Notes: generated by a model from the letters alone, not told the origin. DNA of 42,430 nucleotides from Opitutaceae bacterium (GCA_005792355.1 SXSC01000016.1:1-42430); one strand, 5' to 3'; shown: positions 8,871 through 18,270, counted from the stretch's first letter. Numbers and translations are program-made.

Positions 8871-9905
8871 ATGCCGATTTTCACCTCCGCTCTGATCGTC
8901 CGTCGGCGCCGCGAGCGAGTGCGCGTGGGGCGCCGACCAAGCGCTCTCGCCCGTGGCTGCCAGGCGATCGTCCACTGCTTCCTTGGCCTCGTGTCCCTCG
9001 CGTTCGCCGGGACGCCGAACGTCGGCCCGCTGGGCGAAGACCTGCTCATCCTCGAGCACGGCACGGTGAAAGTTGGCATCGACCGCGCGAAGGGCGCGGC
9101 GATCACCTGGCTCTCGTGGGTGGCGTATCCAAAAAACATGGTCAACTCCGCCGACCCCGGACGGCTCATCCAGCAGTCCTATTACGCCGGGCTCCGGCTC
9201 GACCGCAAAGCGGAGGGCCAGAGCAAAGCCTGGAGCCCATGGTCGTGGAACCCGATCCAAGGCGGTGGCGTCGCCTCGTGGGCCCGCGTCAATGAATTCA
9301 AGCGCATTGGCGACCATACTCTTTACGGCGAGACCGTGCCGAATCTCTGGGATATGCCGAATGAACCCGCCGCCGCCCTGATGCGCCAGTGGACGACGTT
9401 CGAGCCGGGCATGCCGGACGTAGTTGTCGTGCGCTGCGAGTTCATCGCCCAACGCGCCGAGGGCGACCGCTGGGGTCCGGCGAAACTCTCCCCGCAAGAA
9501 ATCCCCGCCTGCTACTTCACGCGCAATTTCAGCGCGGTGAAGAGCTATCTCGGCGACGGCCAGTGGCGCAGCGAGACGCCGCCGCCGGGTCCGCCGTGGG
9601 GCAAGACCCGTCCCCCGAAAAACGCCATGGCGATGTTCGCACCCACGGGTCAGGGCGTCGCCGTGTTCAGCCCGACCGCGACACAGAACTGGAACTTCGG
9701 CCCGCACGGGGGTGGTGCCAGCGACGATCCCGCCGCGGGCCCGTGCATGCACGTCGCGCCGATCGACCGCGTCCTCCTCGGACCGAGGTCCACGTATCGC
9801 TATCGCTACTGGCTGGTCGTCGGAACCGAAGCGCAACTCGCCGCGCGTCTCGATGCGCTGTGGACCAAGTACTCGGCTGAACGCGCCGAGCTGACGAATC
9901 CCTGA
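8871..9905 (+). CDS. Secreted protein of unknown function, probably glycan-related
   Basis: Encodes 344 residues. The first 45 residues are Arg-rich, then a hydrophobic stretch (AIVHCFLGLVSLAFAG) suggests export; the true start could be a later codon. The body has a regular beta-rich pattern: LLILEHGTVKVGIDRAKGAA, WLSWVAYPKNMVN, LIQQSYYAGLRLDR, WNPIQGG and RYRYWLVVGTE near the end. The opening 'x-x-V-x-V-G-I-D-x-x-x-G-A-x-I-x-x-L' resembles galactose-mutarotase-like/sugar-binding beta-sandwich folds, which is only a fold-level impression. It sits 30 bases after a sulfatase stop within the sulfatase series, so a role in handling the same glycan is likely. No catalytic motif is recognised. Confidence 0.7.
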   Translation: MPIFTSALIVRRRRERVRVGRRPSALARGCQAIVHCFLGLVSLAFAGTPNVGPLGEDLLILEHGTVKVGIDRAKGAAITWLSWVAYPKNMVNSADPGRLIQQSYYAGLRLDRKAEGQSKAWSPWSWNPIQGGGVASWARVNEFKRIGDHTLYGETVPNLWDMPNEPAAALMRQWTTFEPGMPDVVVVRCEFIAQRAEGDRWGPAKLSPQEIPACYFTRNFSAVKSYLGDGQWRSETPPPGPPWGKTRPPKNAMAMFAPTGQGVAVFSPTATQNWNFGPHGGGASDDPAAGPCMHVAPIDRVLLGPRSTYRYRYWLVVGTEAQLAARLDALWTKYSAERAELTNP

Positions 9906-10090
9906 ACCATGCCCCGCTCTGCCCAACGTGGCTGGTTCCCGGGCGTGGCCTCGCCCGGTTCTGCACCGTCGTCCGCCGCCCAACCAAACGATGTGCCGCT
10001 CCCGGCGAAAAACCGCTCGACCTGTTTGTCATCCATCAGATGACGAGACTCCCTCCCATGCGATCATCCCTAAACCGTGACGACTTAGTC

Positions 10091-10170
10091 CGAGGTGGAG
10101 CCCGTTGTCCCCAACGGGCTGATCTGAAAACAAACGCGCCAAAACCCGAAAAGGACCTCGGGTTCCACCT
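10091..10170. repeat. Intergenic palindrome with strong inner hairpin
   Basis: The 308-base gap 9906-10213 has no convincing gene. Within it AGCCCGTTG (10099-10107) and CAACGGGCT (10112-10120) form a 9-base stem with a 4-base loop. The flanking AGGTGGA (10093-10099) recurs inverted as TCCACCT (10164-10170), so the inner hairpin is nested within a larger one. There is no T-tract. It resembles a dispersed intergenic palindromic repeat more than a terminator. A 44-codon frame at 9909-10043 has no recognisable features. Confidence 0.5.
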
Positions 10171-10213
10171 TTCAGCGTTTTCGTTTTCGGAGAGAAAATA
10201 CCCTCCAACTGAA

Positions 10214-11686
10214 ATGCCCCGGCCAAGTCCGGGACATTCATCTCCTCGCTGGCGCTCGCTCCGGTGCGCCCTCGCCCTGTTCGGCAGCCCGCTCGCCTTG
10301 GCGGCGATCGCGGCCACCGCCGCCCGGCCCAATATCATTCTCATCTACAGCGATGATCACGGCTATACCGATCTCGGCGCGCAGGGCCTGGACCGCGACA
10401 TCCGCACGCCCCACCTCGATGCGCTCGCACGCGACGGCGTGCGGTTTACCCGCGGCTATGTGACCGCCCCGCAGTGCGTCCCCTCGCGCTCCGGCGTCAT
10501 CACCGGGCGCTACCAGCAGCGCTTTGGCGTGGACGACAACTTGAAAGGCCCGCTGCCCCTCGCGGAGTTGACGATCGCCGAGCGATTGAAGGCGGCCGGC
10601 TACGTCTCCGCGCAAGTCGGCAAATGGCACTTGGAGCCGCCACCTGGTCGCGCCGGCACCGCGGCTGCAACCGCGCCCGCCAAGCCCCACGCCTTTCTTC
10701 CCGGTGCGCAGGGCTTCGACGAATATTTCTGCGGCCCGATGAACAGCTTCATCGCGTCGCACGATCTCAAGGGCAACAAGCTGCCCAACGCGCCGGCCAC
10801 CCTCACCGATCCACGCTTCCGCTGCGTCTGGCAGGCCGACGCCGCCGTGGCCTTCATCGAACGGCACATCGCAGATCCGTTCTTCCTCTATCTCGCCTTC
10901 TTCGCGCCGCACGTCCCGCTGGAATCACCCGAGCCCTGGTTCGCGAAAACTCCCGCGCACCTGCCGAAGGAACGCCGTCAGGCGCTCGCCATGATCGCCG
11001 CGATGGACGAGGGCATCGGCCGCATCCGCGCCACCTTGCAGGCCCGCGGCATCGACCGGAACACGCTCATCTTCTTCATCGGTGACAACGGCGCGCCGCT
11101 GAAACCTGGTGCGTGGAACGGTTCGCTCAACCTCCCGCTGACCGGCGAAAAAGGCATGCTCACCGACGGCGGCGTGCGCACACCCTTCGTCGCCGCGTGG
11201 CCCGGCACGCTGCCCGCCGGGAAAATCTACGAGCCTGCCGTCAGTGCGCTCGACGTGGCGGCCACCGCGGTGGCCATCGCGGGACTGCCGCGCGATCCCG
11301 CGCTCGACGGCGTCAATCTCGTGCCGTTTCTCCGCGGCCAGGCCACCGGCGATCCGCACGAGGTGCTCTTTTGGCGTTGGCGCACCCAGGCCGCCGTGCT
11401 CGCAGGCCGGTGGAAACTCATTCTGCTCGGCTCCCAGCAGCGCTATCTCTTCGACACCGCGGCGCCCGAGGGCGAGACGCGCAACCTTCTGGCGCAACAT
11501 CCCGACATCGCTGAGCGGCTGTTCGCCCGGCTCAAGGCGTGGGACGCCACCCTCCAGACTCCGGGCCTTCCCACCGATACGAATGCGCAGGATCAGTATT
11601 TCTTCACCACGCACGTCGAGAAAAAGCCACCCACCGCCTCCACGGAGCCACCGGCTCCGAAGGCAAAAAAGAAACGAGCCCCATGA
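10214..11686 (+). CDS. Type I (S1) sulfatase, secreted
   Basis: Predicted 490 residues from ATG at 10214; the in-frame extension to 10040 runs through the palindromic intergenic repeat and is unlikely to be coding. The N-terminus has a signal peptide (CALALFGSPLALAAIAATAA). The catalytic site is C88-V-P-S-R92. Other S1 markers are ARPNIILIYSDDHGYTDLG, SAQVGKWHLEPPPG, LAFFAPHVPLESP and FFIGDNGAPLKPG. The C-terminal subdomain includes LFDTAAPEGETRNL. The last codons overlap the next sulfatase by ATGA (11683-11686), so the pair is translationally coupled. The Lys/Pro-rich tail (APKAKKKRAP) is low-complexity. The substrate is unknown. Confidence 0.93.
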   Translation: MPRPSPGHSSPRWRSLRCALALFGSPLALAAIAATAARPNIILIYSDDHGYTDLGAQGLDRDIRTPHLDALARDGVRFTRGYVTAPQCVPSRSGVITGRYQQRFGVDDNLKGPLPLAELTIAERLKAAGYVSAQVGKWHLEPPPGRAGTAAATAPAKPHAFLPGAQGFDEYFCGPMNSFIASHDLKGNKLPNAPATLTDPRFRCVWQADAAVAFIERHIADPFFLYLAFFAPHVPLESPEPWFAKTPAHLPKERRQALAMIAAMDEGIGRIRATLQARGIDRNTLIFFIGDNGAPLKPGAWNGSLNLPLTGEKGMLTDGGVRTPFVAAWPGTLPAGKIYEPAVSALDVAATAVAIAGLPRDPALDGVNLVPFLRGQATGDPHEVLFWRWRTQAAVLAGRWKLILLGSQQRYLFDTAAPEGETRNLLAQHPDIAERLFARLKAWDATLQTPGLPTDTNAQDQYFFTTHVEKKPPTASTEPPAPKAKKKRAP

Positions 11687-13251
11687 AAATGAACCTGACC
11701 CGACTCGCCCTTGCACTGGTGCCCGCATCGTGGGCCCTGCTCCACGCCGCTTCTCCGACCAAGCCCAACGTCGTCTTCATCCTTGCCGACGATCTCGGCT
11801 GGAGCGACACGACGTTTAACCAGCCCAACGCGTTCTACGAGACGCCCAACATCGAACGGCTCGCGAAACGCGGTCTGCGTTTCACCCAGGCGTACGCCGC
11901 CAACCCCCTCTGCTCGCCCACGCGCGCCAGCATACTCACCGGCCTCTACCCGGCGCGCATCGGCATCACCGCACCGGTCTGTCACGTGCCGGAGGTGATC
12001 CTCGAAAAAGGCACGGTGCCGCGGGCCGCGCCTACCGCCAAAGTCCTCGTTGCCCGCAGCATCACGCGCCTCAAGACCGAGTACTTCACCCTCGCGGAAG
12101 CGTTGAAAGGGGAGGGGTACGCCACCGGCCACTTTGGCAAATGGCACCTCGGGCCCGAGCCTTACAGTCCGCTCCAGCAGGGCTTCGACGTCGATTTTCC
12201 CCACTGGCCCGGCCCCGGCCCGGCGGGCAGCTATGTCGCGCCGTGGAAATTTCCCGCCGCGCTTAATGTTGCCAGCACGCCCGGCGAGCACATCGAGGAT
12301 CGTATGGCGACGGAGGCCATCAGGTTTATCAAGGCCCACCAGCATGAGCCGTTCTACTTCAACTACTGGGCGTTCTCGGTTCACGCACCCTACGATGCCA
12401 AACCCGCGCTCATCGAAAAATACCGCGCCAAGGCCGCGAAGCTCCCGCCCGGCGCCGGCCAACGCAATCCCGTCTACGGTGCAATGGTCCAGAGTCTGGA
12501 CGAAAACGTCGGTCGGCTGCTCGACACGCTCGATGAACTCAAACTGACCGACAATACAATCATCGTCTTCTTCTCCGACAACGGTGGCGTGCACTGGCTG
12601 GCCGGCACCGCCGAAGCGACCGCCGCCCTCGGGATCGCTGGCATTCCGATCACGAGCAACGCCCCGCTCCGCGGCGGCAAGGCCACGACCTACGAGGGCG
12701 GCACGCGTGAGCCCTGTGTCATCGTCTGGCCCGGCCTCACCAAGGCCGGCGTGGCGACCGGGACCATCATCCAGAGCATCGATTTCTTCCCTACGTTTGC
12801 CGACGTGCTGAAATTGAAAATCCCCGCCACGCTGAAATTCGACGGGCGGAGTTTCGCTCCGGCGCTGCGTGGTGCCGCCCATGATCGCGGCCCGACGTTC
12901 TGCCATTTCCCGCACACGACTCCGGCCTCCGGCGGCCTCGCCTCCACGTGGGTGCGCGTGGGCGATTGGAAACTCATTCGCTTCTATTGCCTCAACGGCG
13001 ACCAGACCGATCTTCTCGAACTCTACAATCTGAAGGAAGACCTGAGTGAGATGAAAAATCTCGCGGCCCAGCAACCCGCCAGGGTGACGGAGCTAGATGC
13101 GCTCATCACGAGATTTTTGAAAGACACCGAGGCCGTCGTCCCGCCGCGCAATCCCGCGTATGATCCGAAGGCGAGCGCCGCCCCGACGAATGCCAAGGGC
13201 AAGGGCAAAGTGAAGGCCGCCGCGCCCAAAGCCGGTCCTGATCTTGAGTGA
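11683..13251 (+). CDS. Type I (S1) sulfatase, secreted
   Basis: Predicted 522 residues from ATG at 11683, which overlaps the stop of the preceding sulfatase (ATGA). The signal peptide LALALVPASWALLHAA follows directly; a longer frame from 11539 would lie inside the upstream gene. The catalytic motif is C77-S-P-T-R81. Also present are KPNVVFILADDLGWSDTTF, ATGHFGKWHLG, FSVHAPYDAKP and VFFSDNGGVHW. LYNLKEDLSEMKNL is the usual C-terminal sulfatase segment. The extreme C-terminus (GKGKVKAAAPKAGPDLE) is Lys/Ala-rich low complexity. Arylsulfatase-A-like architecture; precise substrate not determinable. Confidence 0.93.
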   Translation: MKMNLTRLALALVPASWALLHAASPTKPNVVFILADDLGWSDTTFNQPNAFYETPNIERLAKRGLRFTQAYAANPLCSPTRASILTGLYPARIGITAPVCHVPEVILEKGTVPRAAPTAKVLVARSITRLKTEYFTLAEALKGEGYATGHFGKWHLGPEPYSPLQQGFDVDFPHWPGPGPAGSYVAPWKFPAALNVASTPGEHIEDRMATEAIRFIKAHQHEPFYFNYWAFSVHAPYDAKPALIEKYRAKAAKLPPGAGQRNPVYGAMVQSLDENVGRLLDTLDELKLTDNTIIVFFSDNGGVHWLAGTAEATAALGIAGIPITSNAPLRGGKATTYEGGTREPCVIVWPGLTKAGVATGTIIQSIDFFPTFADVLKLKIPATLKFDGRSFAPALRGAAHDRGPTFCHFPHTTPASGGLASTWVRVGDWKLIRFYCLNGDQTDLLELYNLKEDLSEMKNLAAQQPARVTELDALITRFLKDTEAVVPPRNPAYDPKASAAPTNAKGKGKVKAAAPKAGPDLE

Positions 13252-13350
13252 CCGACTCGCGCAATCGAGGGAGAAAAACACGAGCAGGATCGGCAAAAAT
13301 AAGGGCGGCAAAGAAAGGAAATAGTTTCGCTTACCGCAGAAACGCGGCTG

Positions 13351-13380
13351 AATCACGGATAGACACTGAGGGACACGGAT
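13351..13380. repeat. Degenerate 'CCGTGTCC...ATCCGTGATT' intergenic motif
   Basis: On the minus strand the segment reads ATCCGTGTCCCTCAGTGTCT followed by ATCCGTGATT, a short imperfect internal repeat between two sulfatase genes (gap 13252-13474). Similar 'accacggag...' debris occurs at 3825-3850 between the rhamnosidases. It is a low-complexity intergenic motif of unknown role. Confidence 0.35.
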
Positions 13381-13448
13381 AACAAGAACTTGAAGATCAC
13401 GACCGCGTCCCTCCTTCCTTCGCTTCCGGAAATTTAACGTGGATTTGC

Positions 13449-13469
13449 GAGGGAGCCTCTGTCTCCCTC
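13449..13469 (+). promoter_or_regulatory. Hairpin directly before a sulfatase start
   Basis: GAGGGAG (13449-13455) and CTCCCTC (13463-13469) form a perfect 7-base stem with a 7-base loop, ending five bases before the ATG at 13475. It could affect translation initiation in the mRNA. An alternative GTG start at 13439 would place the hairpin inside the coding region. Confidence 0.35.
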
Positions 13470-13474
13470 TTAAA

Positions 13475-14986
13475 ATGGAAATCCCCAGGCTCAAGGCGGC
13501 AAGTTTACAGATTCCGTTCCGATCTGCCACCACCGCGCTCCTTGCCGCCGTTGCCATCTGGGCCGTCTGGCCAGAGGCGACCGCGGTGGCGGCGGCGCCC
13601 GACCTTGTCATCTTCCTCACGGACGACCAAAGCATGCTCGACGCGCAGCCCTACGGCTCGACCGACCTGCGCACACCGAACATGCAGCGACTCGCCAACG
13701 CCGGCCTCACTTTTGAGCGGGCCTACGTCGCATCGCCCAGTTGCGCCCCCAGCCGGGCGGCGCTGCTCACCGGCATGACTCCCGCCCGCAACGGCGCCGA
13801 GGCCAATCACAGCAAGCCGCGCGCGGAGCTGAAGAAGTGGCCCGCATATTTTCAAGCGCTGGGCTACGAGGTCGTGGCGTTCGGCAAGGTCTCCCACTAC
13901 AAGTACACGATCGACTACGGCTTCGATCACTTCGCGCATGACACCTTTCACGATCACGCCGCGATCCCGGCGGCCGTCGAGTGGTTGAAAAACCGCCCGC
14001 GCAAAGGTGCGAAGCCGCTCTGCCTCATGGTCGGCAGCAACTGGCCGCACGTTCCCTGGCCGGAGGAAAAGCCGGGTTACGACCCCGCCAAACTAACGCT
14101 GCCCGCCGGCAGCATCGACACGCCGGAGACCCGGGCCTGGCGCGCCAGATACGCCGCCGCCGTGACGAACGCAGACGGGGACCTCGGCCGGATTCTTGAC
14201 GCGGCGCGGGCGTACCTGCCGCAGGAGACGTTGTTCCTCTACAGTGCCGATCACGGTGCGCAATGGCCGTTTGCCAAGTGGAACCTCTACGAGTCGGGCG
14301 TGTGCGTGCCACTCATCGTCGTGTGGCCCGGCGCGATCAAGGCCGGCACGCGCACGGCCGCGATGGTCAACTGGATGGATTTTCTGCCCACGCTGCTCGA
14401 GGCCGCCGGAGGCCAGGCCCCCGCGGGGATCGATGGCCGATCTTTTCTCGCCGTGCTGCGCGGCGAGCGACAGACGCACCACCCGCGGATCTACACGACG
14501 CACGCGAGCGACGGCCGGATGAACGTCTATCCCAGCCGGGCGGTGCGGGACGAGCGTTGGAAATACATCCGCAATCTGCACCCGGAGTTCGCCTTCACCA
14601 CGCACATCGATCTCGTGTCCGGCGCGCTCGGCCAGCGGGCGTTCTTTTCGACCTGGGAAGCGGCCGCGAAAACCGATCCCGCGGCCGCCGCGATCTTGAA
14701 ACGCTACCACGCCCGGCCCACCGAGGAGTTGTATGATCTCGTCGCGGATCCGCACGAACAGCGCAACCTCGTTGACCTCGCGTCCGGTCGGGGAGCCGCC
14801 GATCCGCCGCACACCAAGGTCCTGGTCGGCCTGCGGGAGGAACTCGACGCGTGGATGAAGGCGCAGGGCGACCAGCAGACTGTGTTCGCCGAACCGCGCC
14901 TGCTGAATGATCCGAAAAGCCACGGGGCGCCGGCCGAGATCATCGGGCAGGCCAAGCAGGCGACGAAAAAGAAATCCGGGAAATAG
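13475..14986 (+). CDS. S1 sulfatase, N-sulfoglucosamine sulfohydrolase-like
   Basis: Predicted 503 residues from ATG at 13475; an in-frame GTG at 13439 is possible but less likely. The hydrophobic TTALLAAVAIWAVWPEATAVA acts as signal peptide. The catalytic site is C90-A-P-S-R94 within the segment 85-105. LYSADHGAQWPFAKWNLYES and the following VPLIVVWPG match the heparan-N-sulfatase (SGSH) branch of S1 sulfatases, where a D-H-G-x-x-x-P-x-x-x-x-N-L-Y pattern is usual. VGSNWPHVPWP is the metal/sulfate-site His segment. The Lys-rich C-terminus (KQATKKKSGK) is low complexity. The substrate may be an N- or O-sulfated sugar; this is inferred from subfamily resemblance only. Confidence 0.9.
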   Translation: MEIPRLKAASLQIPFRSATTALLAAVAIWAVWPEATAVAAAPDLVIFLTDDQSMLDAQPYGSTDLRTPNMQRLANAGLTFERAYVASPSCAPSRAALLTGMTPARNGAEANHSKPRAELKKWPAYFQALGYEVVAFGKVSHYKYTIDYGFDHFAHDTFHDHAAIPAAVEWLKNRPRKGAKPLCLMVGSNWPHVPWPEEKPGYDPAKLTLPAGSIDTPETRAWRARYAAAVTNADGDLGRILDAARAYLPQETLFLYSADHGAQWPFAKWNLYESGVCVPLIVVWPGAIKAGTRTAAMVNWMDFLPTLLEAAGGQAPAGIDGRSFLAVLRGERQTHHPRIYTTHASDGRMNVYPSRAVRDERWKYIRNLHPEFAFTTHIDLVSGALGQRAFFSTWEAAAKTDPAAAAILKRYHARPTEELYDLVADPHEQRNLVDLASGRGAADPPHTKVLVGLREELDAWMKAQGDQQTVFAEPRLLNDPKSHGAPAEIIGQAKQATKKKSGK

Positions 14987-15110
14987 TGGTGGCTCTTGGG
15001 TTGGGCCCCCGCAGATTCAGAAAGACCGCGGATGGCCGGTTTTCTCACTCGGCACATGTGGTCTCGACGGGCTTGCGTCCGCCGTCGTTCCTGCGCTCCA
15101 CTCCCGCGCG

Positions 15111-18100
15111 ATGCCCCCGCGTTCCATCTCACTGGCACTTCCGGCCTTCATCTTGGCCTGCTCGTCGTCGTTTACTCCGGCCCGCGCCGCGTTTCCGCCG
15201 CCGACGAACAATCAGGAGATCACCGACCGACCGCTCACGTCTCCGCAGGCCGCGTTGCGGGGGATTCACCTGCCTCCCGGTTTCAAGGCCACGCTCTTTG
15301 CCGCCGAACCCGACGTGCAGAATCCCATCGCGATGTGCTGGGACGAGCGCGGGCGCCTGTGGATCGCGGAAAACTACACCTACTCGGACAATCAGGAGCG
15401 CTTCGACCTGAAGCTGCGCGACCGCATCCTCATCTTCGAGGACACCGACAACGACGGTCACTTCGACAAACGCACCGTCTTCGCCGAGGACCTGCAGATG
15501 CTTACCAGCATCGAGCGCGGTTTCGGCGGCGTCTACGCGATGTGCCCGCCGCATTTGCTCTTCATCCCCGCGAATGGCGACCAACCGAGCGGTCCACCAC
15601 GGATTCTGCTCGACGGTTTCAGCACGACTGCCGCCAGCCGGCACACGTTTGCCAACGGCCTCAAGTGGGGCCCCGACGGCTGGCTTTACGGCCGGATCGG
15701 CATCAGCAGCACGAGTTGGATCGACGTTCCTGGCACGCCGCCGGAAAAACGGTCGCCGACCGCCGGCGGCATCTGGCGCTACCATCCCACGCGCAAGATT
15801 TTCGAGCCCTACTGCCACGGCACCACCAACCCGTGGGGCACGGACTGGAATGAGCACGGCGAGCTGTTCTTCATCAACACCGTCATCGGCCATCTCTGGC
15901 ACGGCATCCCAGGCGCGCACTTCAAGCGCATGCACGGCGATGACCCTTACGCGAACATCTACGGTCTGATCGACCAGCATGCCGACCACTACCACTGGGA
16001 CACCGTCGAGACGTGGAGCGATGTGCGAAAACTCGGCGTGACCGATGCCTCGTCCCGGTTTGGCGGCGGCCACGCGCACGTCGGCCTGATGATTTATCAA
16101 GGCACGAATTTTCCGCCCGAGTATCGCGGAAAGACTTTCACCACCAATCTCCACGGCCACCGCGTGAACGTCGATCGCCTGGAACGTCAGGGCAGCGGCT
16201 ACGTGGGCCGACACGAACCCGACTTCCTGAAGATCGACGACCCGTGGTTTCGGGCGGTGGAGATCCAATATGGCCCCGATGGTGGCGTCTACCTGCTGGA
16301 CTGGAGCGACATTGGCGAATGTCACGAGAACGACGGCGTGCACCGCACTTCCGGACGCATCTACAAAATCACCTACGGCGAGGCCAGACGACCGCGGGAA
16401 ACCGATCTCACCGAACTCGGTGATATCGATCTTGTCCGCTTGCAGCTCAGTGAAAACGAATGGCTCGTGCGGATGGCGCGCTGGGAACTGCGCGAACGCG
16501 CTTGGAAACAGGGCGGACTACCGGCGACGGCGCCGCCACTGCTCGATCAGTTCACGACCGCCACCGCCACCAGTCGAAAGCTCAACGCCTGGTGGACGCT
16601 CCGGCAAATCAGCGAGTTCGCCGTCAACGATTCCTCCCCGGAGCGAAAAACCTCCGAGTTGATGGTGCAAGCCATGCTGCGCAGCGACGACGAGCACCTC
16701 CAGCGCTGGGTGGCTCCGCAAGCGATGGCGCTCACGCGGCCCGGACTGGAAACCAAGAGCCAATTCGTACGACTCGCCTGGGCCTCGCTCCTGCCGTCGC
16801 TTTCGGCGGCGGCGCGGGGTGACGTTGCGGCGCGTCTCCTGGCCCATCCGGAAGACGCCACCGACCACAATCTCCCTCTGATGTACTGGTTTGGCATCCG
16901 CGATTGGCCTGCGGCGGAACTCGTCAAACTCATTCCGGACTGCCGGCTCCCGCTCGTCCGCCAGTTCATCGCGCGCCGCGTGGCCGTGGAGGTTGAAAAG
17001 TTCCCCGCGGCGCTCAACGCGCTGCTGGCGATCGAGACCGGCGCTCCGGACAGCACCCTGGCCGTCGACATTCTCCGCGGCCTGTCGGAGGCGCTCAAAG
17101 GCTGGAGCAAGGCGAAGAAACCGACGGCCTGGGACGCCTTTGCGGCCCGGGCCTCCCGCAGTCCGGACGAATTCACGCAAAAAACCATCCGCGAACTCGA
17201 AGTTCTCTTTGGCAGTGGGCGGGCACTCGCGGAGGTTCGCGCCATCGCCCTCGACGGCAAGGCGAGCTCCGACAGCCGCCGCGCCGCGCTGCGGACGCTG
17301 ATAGAGGTGAGGGCGCCCGATCTGCGCAAGATCTGCGAGTCGCTCCTGAGCGTGCCCAGCCTCAGCCTCGTCGCGATTGACGGGCTGGCGACGTTCGACG
17401 ATCCGGCGGCGGCGGATCGGATCATCGGCCGCTATAGAAACCTCTCGCCGCATGAGCGTCCGACGGCCATCGCCGCGCTGGTCTCACGTCCGAGTTTCGC
17501 GCACGTGCTGCTGAATCATCTCGGGAATCCGGCACCGAAGATCGTCATTCCGCGCGAGGATCTCACGCCGGTGTTCGCGCGCCAGATTCGCAGCTTCAAC
17601 GATCCCGCGTTGACCACGAAACTCACGGAAATTTGGGGAGAGACCCGGGAGTCGTCGGACGACAAGCAGAAGCTGATGGCAGAGCTCAAGGCCAAGCTGA
17701 CACCGGAGTTCATCCGGCGGGGCGATCCTCGCCAGGGTCGCGCGTTGTTTGCGAGTATCTGTGCGGCGTGCCACAAACTTTATGGGGAAGGCAACGCCTT
17801 TGGTCCCGATCTCACCGGCAGCGGGCGTTACGAGATCGCCTACCTGATCGAGAACATCGTGGATCCCAGCGCGGTCGTCGCGGCGGATTATCGGATGATG
17901 GTCGTCACCTTGAAGGATGGCCGGGTGCTCAACGGCACGCTCGGTGCGAAGACCGAACGCACCGTCACACTGAGAATGATGACGGCGGAGACGACGGTTG
18001 ACCGCGCCGACATAGTGAAACAGGAGCAGCTTGCAGTGAGCATGATGCCCGAAGGGTTGCTCACGGCCTTGAACGACGGCCAAGTCAGCGACCTCGTATC

Positions 18101-18140
18101 CTATCTGATGACCGCCGCGCAGGTGCCGCTGCCGAAGTGA
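15111..18140 (+). CDS. PVC-type membrane-bound dehydrogenase / HEAT / cytochrome c protein
   Basis: Predicted 1009 residues; ATG at 15111 gives a signal peptide (LALPAFILACSSSFTPARA). The N-terminal half is the beta-propeller 'membrane-bound dehydrogenase' domain seen in Planctomycetes and Verrucomicrobia: LPPGFKATLFAAEPDVQNPI, WIAENYTY, FEDTDNDGHFDKRTVF, ANGLKWGPDGWLYG and GGVYLLDWSDIGECHEN. The middle (about 440-830) is helical with HEAT-like repeats. The C-terminus carries one haem c site, C884-A-A-C-H888, followed by GPDLTGSGR and ENIVDPSAVV. Such proteins are believed to be periplasmic redox enzymes coupled to sugar oxidation; substrates are generally unproven. It follows the sulfatase series by 124 bases on the same strand. 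Confidence 0.92.
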   Translation: MPPRSISLALPAFILACSSSFTPARAAFPPPTNNQEITDRPLTSPQAALRGIHLPPGFKATLFAAEPDVQNPIAMCWDERGRLWIAENYTYSDNQERFDLKLRDRILIFEDTDNDGHFDKRTVFAEDLQMLTSIERGFGGVYAMCPPHLLFIPANGDQPSGPPRILLDGFSTTAASRHTFANGLKWGPDGWLYGRIGISSTSWIDVPGTPPEKRSPTAGGIWRYHPTRKIFEPYCHGTTNPWGTDWNEHGELFFINTVIGHLWHGIPGAHFKRMHGDDPYANIYGLIDQHADHYHWDTVETWSDVRKLGVTDASSRFGGGHAHVGLMIYQGTNFPPEYRGKTFTTNLHGHRVNVDRLERQGSGYVGRHEPDFLKIDDPWFRAVEIQYGPDGGVYLLDWSDIGECHENDGVHRTSGRIYKITYGEARRPRETDLTELGDIDLVRLQLSENEWLVRMARWELRERAWKQGGLPATAPPLLDQFTTATATSRKLNAWWTLRQISEFAVNDSSPERKTSELMVQAMLRSDDEHLQRWVAPQAMALTRPGLETKSQFVRLAWASLLPSLSAAARGDVAARLLAHPEDATDHNLPLMYWFGIRDWPAAELVKLIPDCRLPLVRQFIARRVAVEVEKFPAALNALLAIETGAPDSTLAVDILRGLSEALKGWSKAKKPTAWDAFAARASRSPDEFTQKTIRELEVLFGSGRALAEVRAIALDGKASSDSRRAALRTLIEVRAPDLRKICESLLSVPSLSLVAIDGLATFDDPAAADRIIGRYRNLSPHERPTAIAALVSRPSFAHVLLNHLGNPAPKIVIPREDLTPVFARQIRSFNDPALTTKLTEIWGETRESSDDKQKLMAELKAKLTPEFIRRGDPRQGRALFASICAACHKLYGEGNAFGPDLTGSGRYEIAYLIENIVDPSAVVAADYRMMVVTLKDGRVLNGTLGAKTERTVTLRMMTAETTVDRADIVKQEQLAVSMMPEGLLTALNDGQVSDLVSYLMTAAQVPLPK

Positions 18141-18184
18141 GCGACGCAGCAAGCATCGCGCCCAGACAAACCTATCAAACGCTG

Positions 18185-18242
18185 ACAAAGGAATGAGGCC
18201 AGAGGAACAAATTCCGGAGACGTTTGGATTTCATTCCTTTGT
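18185..18242. repeat. Inverted repeat after the cytochrome gene
   Basis: ACAAAGGAATGA (18185-18196) and TCATTCCTTTGT (18231-18242) are perfect 12-base inverted copies 34 bases apart. A second, competing pair GGAACAAA/TTTGTTCC (18204-18211 / 18238-18245) could form an alternative hairpin. The GGAATGA/TCATTCC core is shared with the longer palindrome at 28263-28320, suggesting one repeat family. It may also act as a transcription end signal for the upstream gene. Confidence 0.5.
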
Positions 18243-18270
18243 TCCCGCTCATCCGCCATCCCACGCTTCA

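Noticed and set aside
9909..10043. 44-codon frame after the unknown secreted protein
   Set aside because: Pro/Ser/Arg-rich, no family resemblance, overlaps no control signal; treated as non-coding.
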